Positions 52,730 through 60,783 of a stretch of 64,000 nt of DNA are shown here, piece by piece. Origin of the DNA: Primulina eburnea (lineage: Eukaryota; Streptophyta; Magnoliopsida; Lamiales; Gesneriaceae); assembly GCF_022965805.1 (NCBI RefSeq), contig NC_133104.1, positions 36,810,682 through 36,874,681 on the forward strand, in the 5' to 3' direction. Numbering within the stretch: position 1 is the stretch's first letter; every line of letters starts with the position of its first letter. The position numbers were made by a program, and so were the translations under genes. Under the pieces are notes generated by a model, which was not told the origin of the DNA, did not search any database, and saw only the letters and a list, made by a program, of their open reading frames with translations.

Positions 52730-54062
52730 CATTGATGCTATTATCAAGATGCAGAGGCATTTGTGGGAACACCTTGAAATGCTTCAAACCGAGTTCAACA
52801 AGTTAGCTGTTAACGCAGAAGTTGCGGGAAGGCTACAACAAGCTGATAAGAGAATTGTCTCTGATCGAATTACCGGATGTTTACAGGCATATACTCAGTT
52901 ATGGTCTGTAACGCAAAGGCCTATCCTCCAGGGCATTGAGAGACCACTGGTTTCTCAAATGGAGAGTTTTCGAGTACAGGACTCTATACCTGTAGCGGGG
53001 GATTCAAATACCCCTTGCACAAGTGTTAAGTCGGGATCATCACGAGATGAGTCGGCTGAAACAAAAATTGAGACTCCTGATCCTTATCTTGAGTCCTCAA
53101 GTCAACCCTTCACCTCGGGGATTGAAGAGGGAGAGATCAACCTTAGGCCTCGTATTGACAAAGGCAAAGCTAAGGTTGGTACTAATGAAGGTGTAATTTC
53201 TCCATTCCAGGTTTATCAGCAGAATTGGGAGAAATTAAAAACACGTATTGGCATTAACCCAGCTACAAATAGGGTTGATGTTTCAGGAAAATATCCAAGG
53301 GTATGGATGAAACCTAATTCATATCCCAAGGAGGTTAAAGCTTGGTATGAATTTGGGGCTCTTGCCTCAGTTTATACTACATCACCCAGCTTTCCGGAAA
53401 TCTCAGGTTTACCAAAGTGGATCCAGGAAGCTGTTCACGAGACTTGGGCAAACAATGATTATTTGTCCAGAGGAGATGTTTTGGAGCTATACTTCTTTAG
53501 TGCAGCACCAGAACCAGCAGGGAAAGGTTCTCACGAAGCCTTTCTTTTCATCAAGCTAAGGAGGCCAGATTCAAATATCCAGAAATTTATCAAGGACCCT
53601 CCGACAGAAGAAACACCCCTAGTGTCTTCAATGACTGAAGATGACATTTCTACCAGAAGAGCTTGGGGTATTTGGGTCTGTCTCACTGAGATGGACAAAG
53701 TCAAGTTTCCGTTCAAATTCTACAATCATTCAGGGAACGGATCATTCCTGTTAAATACCATGACAGGAAAAACAACAAGTTTTGCAGAAGATCTATTTGA
53801 AAAGAAAAGAAATCTTTTGTGGAATAGCAAGCTGCCGGCAAGTAAAGAAACTCGTCGGAAATTCTGTAATATGGCACATGTAGGAAGATGGTCTGAAAAC
53901 ATCTGTCCAGAATGCCAAAACCAGAAGGAACCGGAATTTGGTAAAGGATTCAAGCCGAGATCTGATCGGAAACACTTTACCGATACCAGTACAAGTGGGG
54001 ATGGACCACATTCACGATTTTCTCGAGGAAGCCGAAAGCCAAAGATTCCTCGACAAAATTAA
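52716..54062 (+). CDS. Last large viral ORF, position of the transactivator/viroplasmin; unassigned
   Basis: 448 codons, uninterrupted. The N-terminus is helical (IDAIIKMQRHLWEHLEMLQT), the middle polar and Pro/Ser-rich, and residues ~165-360 a folded region (RVWMKPNSYPKEVKAWYEFG, EAFLFIKLRRPDSN, AWGIWVCLTEMDKVKFPFKF). Residues ~385-402 hold a Cys/His cluster, CNMAH then CPEC (CX3HX8CX2C), a possible zinc site. In Caulimoviridae the ORF after RT in this position is usually the translational transactivator / inclusion-body protein; I do not recognise the core TAV motif here, so only position supports that role. The C-terminus is basic. Confidence 0.6.
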   Translation: MDSIDIDAIIKMQRHLWEHLEMLQTEFNKLAVNAEVAGRLQQADKRIVSDRITGCLQAYTQLWSVTQRPILQGIERPLVSQMESFRVQDSIPVAGDSNTPCTSVKSGSSRDESAETKIETPDPYLESSSQPFTSGIEEGEINLRPRIDKGKAKVGTNEGVISPFQVYQQNWEKLKTRIGINPATNRVDVSGKYPRVWMKPNSYPKEVKAWYEFGALASVYTTSPSFPEISGLPKWIQEAVHETWANNDYLSRGDVLELYFFSAAPEPAGKGSHEAFLFIKLRRPDSNIQKFIKDPPTEETPLVSSMTEDDISTRRAWGIWVCLTEMDKVKFPFKFYNHSGNGSFLLNTMTGKTTSFAEDLFEKKRNLLWNSKLPASKETRRKFCNMAHVGRWSENICPECQNQKEPEFGKGFKPRSDRKHFTDTSTSGDGPHSRFSRGSRKPKIPRQN

Positions 54063-54255
54063 AAGGGACATGTGACCCTCCACTACAAAAGCAGGACCAC
54101 TACCATGTGAGTGGAAGAAACAAGACAACCACTAATTAGTGGTAAAGGACAAATAGACCATCAATAACAAATGGTGGATGACTCAGCAAGCATTGGACAC
54201 CAATCTAAAAGGAATCCAATGAATAAAAGTAAATTAACTGGTCCCGAAAATTCAT

Positions 54256-54275
54256 CCATAAATAAGGACAGAAAG
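54256..54275 (+). promoter_or_regulatory. Second TATA-like block, similar to the pregenomic promoter
   Basis: CATAAATAAGGACAGAAAGG repeats most of the sequence around the TATA box at 54,604 (CTATAAATAAGGCAGAAAG). It could be a duplicated promoter core or part of a longer duplicated stretch. Confidence 0.4.
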
Positions 54276-54309
54276 GAAACCAGTTAACACACCAGAACCA
54301 AAACTTAAA

Positions 54310-54510
54310 ATGTATCGTGTATATTTGAAAGTTTTGAAAAGAAGAATAACATACAAGAGGAAAGAGGCAGAAGCTCTTAAATGGTTAGTAAATCATTTCA
54401 AAGAGTATAAAAAAGATGAAATTACTGCCGATATCCTGGAAACTCATCGTCAATGGTATCTAAAAGAGATAAAGGAGGATGAGAAGTTGATGTCAAGATT
54501 AATAATCTAG
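54310..54510 (+). CDS. Small viral ORF, 66 codons, between two TATA-like boxes
   Basis: Starts MYRVYLKVLKRRITYKRKEA; highly charged and helical (AEALKWLVNHFKEYKKDEIT). It lies downstream of the last large ORF and upstream of the pregenomic promoter. A similar small last ORF is known in some caulimovirids. No function can be read. Confidence 0.4.
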   Translation: MYRVYLKVLKRRITYKRKEAEALKWLVNHFKEYKKDEITADILETHRQWYLKEIKEDEKLMSRLII

Positions 54511-54603
54511 ACAGGGACCCCTCAACCACCAAATGGTCCCCAATGCAAGCTGTAAAGGCTTATGAAGATTTGAAATCCGAAGTTCAAATCCGAAGGAGCC
54601 TTC

Positions 54604-54612
54604 TATAAATAA
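54604..54612 (+). promoter_or_regulatory. TATA box of the pregenomic-RNA promoter
   Basis: TATAAATAA preceded by GGAGCCTTC and followed by AGGCAGAAAGAAGGAAGTG; start of transcription expected near 54,636. Position just before the end of the genome, after the last ORFs, is that of the 35S-type promoter. A poly(A) signal lies about 160-185 bases downstream, the usual caulimovirid spacing for terminal redundancy. Confidence 0.7.
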
Positions 54613-54765
54613 GGCAGAAAGAAGGAAGTGAAGATCATCAAAAATTTTCTCCATTTCTTTCATACAAGGTTGTAATATTTTCTTTCAAGTTTTATGTGTG
54701 TTAAGAGTTCAGCTACGATAAGTAGCTAAAACAAGTTTCTCCTCCTCTACAGGAGGTTACTATGT

Positions 54766-54793
54766 AATAAATAAATGTTTGTGTTTGAATAAA
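54766..54793 (+). terminator. Poly(A) signals of the viral RNAs
   Basis: AATAAA occurs at 54,766-54,771, 54,770-54,775 and 54,788-54,793, within 160-190 bases after the TATA box. Upstream lies a small hairpin CCTCC..GGAGG (54,741-54,755). Such a layout allows the polymerase to pass once and stop on the second round of the circular template. Confidence 0.6.
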
Positions 54794-54799
54794 AGAGAT

Positions 54800-55058
54800 C
54801 TTTGCTCTTAGCCCTATCATGTATTATTTTCAAAAATTGATCTTTTGCTGTACGCTCTAAGGTAGGAAACGAATTAGAGCTGTGCTAAGTATTGCTGAAG
54901 GAATCTGCTTAGTAACCATCGGTTGCGATCGTGTGGTTGGACTGTGAGGAGCAGTTCGTAAAAAACGGTGGATATAACCCGGTGGTACTCTAGTCAAAAA
55001 GGTAAAAGATTCAATTTATTTTACGGAAGCATGATGGGCCTTTTACTACAAAAAAGAA
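54800..55058 (+). other. Viral leader end
   Basis: Non-coding sequence with short upstream ATGs, ending at the right TIR. In the circular genome it would join to the primer site at 47,132, giving about 0.4 kb between transcription start and primer site, compatible with a caulimovirid leader. Confidence 0.55.
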
Positions 55059-55194
55059 ATCAATTATTTAAAATAAATATATAAGGGCAAACTTGGAAAT
55101 TTGAGGGATATGGGGAGTTGAAACAAAGTTTTAATGGGGTAGGGAGTAAAGAGGAGGTTGAGAATGGAAATAGGGAGTTTTTGACAATTTCCCC
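55059..55194 (-). repeat. Right terminal inverted repeat (~135 bp)
   Basis: Reverse complement starts GGGGAAATTGTCAAAAACTC and ends AATAATTGATT; aligned end to end with 46,979-47,113. Confidence 0.65.
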
Positions 55195-55203
55195 TTAAAT
55201 TAA
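55195..55203. repeat. 9-bp target-site duplication (right) of the TIR element
   Basis: TTAAATTAA directly after the CCCC terminus; identical to 46,970-46,978. Confidence 0.6.
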
Positions 55204-55727
55204 CCCACAACTTATTTTTAAAATTTAAATACCATGATCAAGATAAGTTTCAATTTAAAATATTAGCATTCCCTTTTCAAAAATTGCCAATTAAAATACT
55301 AAAAATCTTAAATTCAACTTAAATATTAATTAAATAATTAATTAAGGCATAAAAATAATTATAAAATATTTCACAACAATTTCAAGGATTAAATCCTAAA
55401 TTTTCAAAATTTTACCTTTTAAACGCTTAAAATCTTTTAAATCGTATAATAAATTAAATTAGACTTTAAAATATTAAAGTTCATAAATTATTTAAAATAA
55501 ATAATTTCTTGACTTAAAATAAAATATAACGTTCAATTTTTGCACCTTAATCGACTCCGATGTCCGTTCCCCGGTGCTACATCGAATATCGGGATAGAAA
55601 ATCTTTAATTTCATGAAATCGTGTAAAATTATGCAATTAAATTAATTTAATTAAAATATATAAGAAATTTGGTGACTTGTATATATGTGGTTCACGTGGA
55701 CCTTCAATTTTTAGGGACGTTACATAA
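55204..55727 (-). repeat. Minus-strand gypsy-type LTR, 5' fragment
   Basis: On the minus strand it starts TGTAACGTCCCTAAAAATTG at 55,727, the classic start of a long plant gypsy LTR, and contains GAACGGACATCGGAGTCG. It then continues to 46,969 beyond the TIR element. Right after its edge copia coding sequence begins on the plus strand (55,728). Confidence 0.7.
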
Positions 55728-56650
55728 AGAAGCAACCAAACAAGACATTTTCTATTAAAGACTTGGGGCCATCAAAAAGAATTATTGGCATGAAAATCCA
55801 TCGAGACAGGTATGCCAAGAAGACCTGGTTGTCGAAAGAGAAGTATATTGAGAAGGTACTTTAGATGTTGAACATGGACCAGGCCAAAGAGGTTGGATGT
55901 CCTCTTGCCAACCACTTCAAGTTGAACTTAAAGCAGAGTCCTATTACGGAGGATGAGGAAAAAGAAATGAAAATTATTCCATATGCTTCAGCTGTTGGAA
56001 GTATGATGTATGTCATTGTATGTGCTCGGCCAGATTTAGCTCATTCTGTAGGTCTACGTGAGTAGATTTCTTTCAAAACCGAGAAAGAAACATTGGGCTG
56101 CATTAAAAAGGATATTCAGATATCTATGGGGAATCTCTAAACATAGATTGAGTTTTGGAAGATTCAGACTTGAGCTTGTAGGCTACACAGATGTAGATAT
56201 GGTAGGAGATGTCGACTCTTGAAATTCCACATCAGGATACCTAATTACATTTGCAGAGGAGCTGTGTCATGGCAGTGTAAATTGTAAAAATGTGTAGCAT
56301 TGTCAATCACTGAATCAGAGTTTATTGCAGCAATTGAGGTATGCAAGGAGCTGTTATGGATGAAAGATTTTTGGAAGAGTTAAGTTTTGTGCAAGATCGA
56401 TACAAGTTGTTTTGTGATAAACAGAGTGCAATTCATCTTGGAAAAAATCCTTCAATGCATTCAGGATCAAAGGATATTGATGTTCGTTATAATTGGATAC
56501 GAGATGTATTGGAGAATAAATTTAAAGCTTGAGATGATTCACATAGATGAAAACATATCTGATATGATGACGAAGATATTACTGAAATGGAAGTTGGAAT
56601 ACTGAAGAGCTATTGCAGGTTTGATCGAATTTGCAAAATGTGCTTGAGGA
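55728..56650 (+). pseudogene. Ty1/copia relic, 3' part (RT end and RNase H)
   Basis: FSIKDLGPSKRIIGMKIHRD at 55,749, then SKEKYIEKVL*MLNMDQAKE and PYASAVGSMMYVIVCARPDL (55,979-56,041), are the end of the copia RT region; CKELLWMKDFLEEL (56,343-), LFCDKQSAIHLGKNPSMHSG and ISDMMTKILLKWK are RNase H and C-terminus. Several stops and frameshifts. It matches the missing 3' half of the relic at 40,700-41,750, the integrase and most of RT having been lost between them. Confidence 0.85.
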
Positions 56651-58198
56651 TGAGAATTGTTGATATTGAAGCCAAAAAATTTGAATTCAAGACACATCAT
56701 TTTTGACAAATAATTAACACATATTATGTGTTAGTTAAAAATGATTGGTTTAATCATGTAAGCAATGTTTTATTTATTTTTCTTCTCTAAACTTCATCTA
56801 TAAATACCCATCCATTCTCAATTTCAAAATTACATCAAAACACAAAATATTCTAATCTAATATAATCTAAAATCATAAGTGTAGAAGTAAGATAAATAAT
56901 TTGAGATTTCTTAAGGAGGGTTTGTCTTTGGAAAGAATATGATTAGTGGAGAGAAAGTGAATGTTAAAATCATAATGTTGATATTACTTATGATATTTTG
57001 CTGCGAGTTAACTCGTTTATTTCTCTCGTATCCCCACACAATCATTATACATAAACAAACATGATATTAAATTTAATATATAAATTAAAAGGTTCAACAT
57101 ATATCAAAATCCACACAAATTTGGAGTTACTCCAAATATCATGTAATATCCATAAATCAAACGATCGTCGGTAATAGATGTCGATATGGGTCTTCGGTGG
57201 ATTTGTTGGTTTTGAATGAATTTGAAGGAGAGGCCTGAAAAAGTGTGGTTGCAAAATGAGAGGAAGAGACAACGATTAAACAAAAATAAATTACAGAGTG
57301 GAAGTGGAGCCATTGTTGTGTGAATTGGGAGAAAGAACAGTTTTTGAAGCTAACACATGGGTTGGGAATTTTGTCCTTTCTTTCCCAATAACCACGGGAA
57401 ACTATGGTGAATTTTTGTTCTCAACAAAGTTTTATGCTCAATTTTTCAGCATTTCTGTGTGCAAAAACGGATTTTTTCGCAGGTTAGTACTTTTTTTTAC
57501 CAAAACATAAAACCTACTCAAGTCGTTGTACTGGGGTTTATGTTCGTCTTTGAGCTTGAATTTACCCGGCAATTTGTTTCTGTCATTATGCAGTTCAGTT
57601 TTGCTTAGATTACTCTGAATATATGTACGTTTTAAAATTTTTTTTTTTATGGAGTAGCGCTATATTTTTGTTGATGGCTTGTACGATGGAGTGATAATTT
57701 CGTGGAACGTAAAGGTACTTTTGATTTAGCAATTAAATTCATTTTTGAAGGATTTCTGCGTCAAATTCAATTGTGTTCAAAAGGGTTTTCTTCTAGAAAA
57801 GTTTTTAAGCATTAGAGACCTTGAGAGGGGTTCTTCCCTGAATGGATTTCCCATGTTCATTACTGTGTTCTTCCCTGTTCATAACAATAAATATGGTAAT
57901 TTGAGAGTGCAGAATTAGTTAAACGAGCAGGTAAACTTGTTTAGGATGTGATATGACAACATTCGGAATTCGGGCCGTTGAGAGGCTCTAACTTTGTTTT
58001 GACTTGTTTTAGCATCGTCCTAAATATTGTTTGTTGTTGGCATTCTCCATTAGCATGACTAAAGGTTTGATCTTGCAACATTTTCCATAGCTTTTGTCTG
58101 TTTTGTCCCATTGGTGTGTTGATTTGGTGACAATCGCGTGGTTAAGTGTAGATAGGCTTGCATCTTATGGTGTAATGGGATACTGGTTATGTCTCGTA
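56651..58198. other. Probable copia 3' LTR remnant and single-copy-like DNA; possible 5' end of a lost gene
   Basis: 56,650-57,000 follows the copia coding end and would hold its polypurine tract and LTR, but no partner LTR was identified. Around 57,298-57,484 a frame MEVEPLLCELGERTVFEANT ends at a clean donor (TTTCGCAG|GTTAGTAC), followed by T-rich, intron-like DNA up to the LTR at 58,199. This could be the first exon of a gene interrupted by the gypsy insertion, but no later exon is seen. Confidence 0.3.
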
Positions 58199-59576
58199 TG
58201 TAAGAACCGGATTTTTTTTAGCATGCAAGTAATAACTATAAGGAAACTTGTAAGATTTGGTTTTTGTATTAAATAAGATATACATGTGGGAAAATGATTA
58301 ATTGATGGAATCTTTGTTATCAAGTCAAAAAATACCTACAATAAGGCATGCATATTTTCGAAAATATGCAAGGGGATATACAAGATTTGGGAAGGACCAT
58401 CCAAGGCTAGAATAATCAAGGCATGGACTTGGCAATTTTTTTCGAAAATCCACTTATTATTGTGCATAAAGATTGTGGTGCCTAAAGATACAATCACATG
58501 CAAGAATTAACCAAAGGAAATTGGAAGAAAATCCCATAATTTAGCCATCATATTTTCGAGAATGACAAGGTGTATTAGATTCAAAATTGGTGAGATTGGG
58601 CATGATTTTTGGTAAGATTTGAATACCAACTTTAGCTCCCTTCTCCTCCCCTATAAATAGTGCATCAACCCTAGTCATTCCCCCACACCTAATTCTCGAA
58701 AATCCTTGCTGAAACTCTCGAAAATCCAGCAGCCACCCAAGCCGAAATACTGCTCGAAAATCGTCCCAAGGTCGTCCAAGAATTAAGCCGAAGTGCCGCC
58801 CGATCGAAGGACAAGAAGTGATCCAATTCTAGCATCATGCACTCCACGTTTTTAGCAATTACAAATACTGTAAGTGGGCTTTTTTTAAACTTTAAAATTT
58901 CGGATTTGTGTATGCATGTTTTCGGTTTTTACAAGAAAAATAAATAGTCGAGTACAATATTCCTTCTACTGCTTTCTTGTATTGTCATACGATTTTAAAA
59001 GCACTGTGAGGAGTCGACTGTATACGGGTGGGAATCCAACCACGACGTACCCTTACGTGGTGGGGAACATAACCGCTATACGGCCTCGCCCCCTTAGAGG
59101 AGTAAAAATTAGGGACTGACGTCAGTAAACCGTAGAAAGTAGATGAGTCGCAGTGTCGGGTCAATATTATGCATGTTTATGAAGTATCTATGCAAGTCAT
59201 GAAAATATCGAAATTTATGTATGTTGTTTTATTGTGCTCGATATTTCCCCCACTTGCTGAGTATTCTCAAATACTCACCCCCCTTACAACCCTTCCCAGA
59301 TAAGCCCGAAGAAGAACTCGAGGATGAGGAGTCCGAACAGTTCTGGGGATGGTGAACGCTAAAGGAATTTAGTTTAAGTTATTTTATTTCAGTTTTATGT
59401 TTCCGCATTGTAAACTCCGTCGTTTAGTGATTTGGAGTTGTAAAGACAATTTTATTTCATTGAGGTTATGATTTATAAACTGGATTCGGTTTGTACTGTG
59501 CTGCAAAGGCTTGTTGTTTTCGGTCGTGTGATTGTTAAACAACGCCGGTGTCAACTCCGAGTTTCGGGGCGTGACA
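58199..59576 (+). repeat. 5' LTR of a gypsy-type retrotransposon
   Basis: Begins TGTAAGAACCGGATTTTTTT and ends GTTTCGGGGCGTGACA, followed after six bases by the primer site. It has its own TATA box (CTATAAATAG, 58,651-58,660) and a GC-richer 3' part with GAAGAAGAACTCGAGGATG, a feature of many long gypsy LTRs. 1,378 bp. The partner LTR, if present, lies beyond 64,000. Confidence 0.75.
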
Positions 59577-59582
59577 TTTAAG

Positions 59583-59595
59583 TGGTATCAGAGCC
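59583..59595 (+). other. tRNA-Met primer binding site of the gypsy element
   Basis: TGGTATCAGAGCC six bases after the LTR end, matching initiator tRNA-Met. Confidence 0.9.
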
Positions 59596-60683
59596 GCCAG
59601 GTTCATAATCCAGTTGGAAAAAAATTGGTCAGATTATGGCAAAAGGCTGATGCAGTCCCATTCGGAACATCCAAGAGTAATAATCACAACTTGTTGTGAG
59701 ATATGGTCTGAAAACACGAAATTCCTTTATTTAGATATCCGAAATCCCGTTTTTGATGTTTTAGGAAAATTTTGTAGAACTCATAACTTTTAGTAGAAAA
59801 CTCAGAATTTAATTCTGTCAACTGTTCTAGAATCCTCTCGACGTATTCTTTCTATCCATGGGTCAATGCCCAAACTTTCTACTTTTGGAAACTTTGTCAA
59901 GCAATCTCGTTCGACGTGTTTCTTGAACTACTTGTCGAAATTTTATGGAATAGTATTATGAGGACAATTAGTATTTGTCTATATTTTTGGGAATATACCT
60001 ATAAGAGATAAATTGACTTAAGTTTCTGATTTAAGATTAAATATTTGATTCGTGGATGATAATTTATTTATGAAAACTAATATGAGAAAAGTTGATATAA
60101 GAATTATATCATAAGTTTTGGGTATTCTACTATAGAAGTTGATTTTGTGTCAAAAGTTGTGGGCATTAAGTTTGGGTTTTTAAGAATATTAAGCGCTAAC
60201 TATAAATATGTAGGACCTTAGAATATCTTGTGAGACAATATCCTGAGGTTAAGGAATTTATATTATTCAACCGGAATTACTGTTCACGGTACTGTTCACC
60301 CGAAAAAAAAAAAATTGAATCGGGTATTTGTTGGAATTTTAGCGCTTATATTTCGGCGTTAAGTTTGTCCTTTTCGTTTAGTCGCATTCTAGTCAATTTT
60401 CAAAGTTGCTTGTTCTTGTGTGGTCTAAGTGAGTCGAATTTCGGACGTCACAGGATTGATCTCATAAGTTTGATACGTGGAAGCCACGAGACTTAAGCGC
60501 CCCTTGAGAATTCTCACTTGAGTGAAAATATTTGAGTGGAGTGAATTTTCATTGGAGTGATTTGTGAGGTTTTGTGGTGAGGGAAAAAGACGAGTGCGAG
60601 TGAATTTTCATTGGAGTGACTAGTGAGAATTTGTGGTGAGGAAACTTTATTCTTTATTGTTTTATACTAACCTTTTTCTTGCA
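59596..60683 (+). other. Untranslated leader of the gypsy element
   Basis: Non-coding, with a possible acceptor TTTTTCTTGCAG at 60,672-60,683 right before GTATAATGATTG, where an alternative Gag start (MIDGHQFKTMLGGLDRRW) begins. A duplicated block TGAATTTTCATTGGAGTGA lies at 60,541-60,559 and 60,601-60,619. Confidence 0.5.
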
Positions 60684-60783
60684 GGTATAATGATTGACGG
60701 ACATCAATTTAAAACGATGTTAGGAGGGTTGGATAGAAGGTGGGAGAAGGAGTTTAAGCCTCAACGAAAAAAATATCGGGGGT

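Larger units (their letters stand above)
47114..55058 (+). mobile_element. Endogenous pararetrovirus (Caulimoviridae), about 7.9 kb, all large frames open
   Basis: A complete caulimovirid genome: tRNA-Met primer site (47,132), three small ORFs, capsid (48,057), movement protein (49,572), protease-RT-RNase H (50,693), a last ORF (52,716), a small ORF (54,310), then a TATA box, a leader start and poly(A) signals. There is no integrase and no LTR, which separates it from retrotransposons. Length fits one genome unit (family range about 7-9 kb). Adjacent cistrons touch or overlap by a few bases (TGATG; 16 and 14 bases). Capsid before movement protein resembles cave-/solendovirus-type order rather than caulimovirus or badnavirus order. 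No frameshift or stop breaks a large ORF, so the copy is young or under unusual constraint. Confidence 0.9.
46979..55194. mobile_element. Mutator-like (MULE-type) TIR unit enclosing an endogenous pararetrovirus
   Basis: Left terminus 46,979-47,113 and the reverse complement of 55,059-55,194 both start GGGGAAATTG and share AACTCCCTA, a TTTAACTCCC/TTTCAACTCCC block, CCCTTAT and AATTGAT in the same order over about 135 bp, with many substitutions. A 9-bp direct repeat TTAAATTAA flanks the unit. A long TIR starting with G and a 9-bp TSD are typical of Mutator-like elements. No MURA-type transposase is present; the interior is occupied by viral genes. Non-autonomous composite. Confidence 0.6.

Noticed and set aside
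47132..54062. The viral block as an LTR retrotransposon
   Set aside because: No integrase, no LTR pair, separate movement protein and capsid ORFs and a caulimovirid promoter layout.
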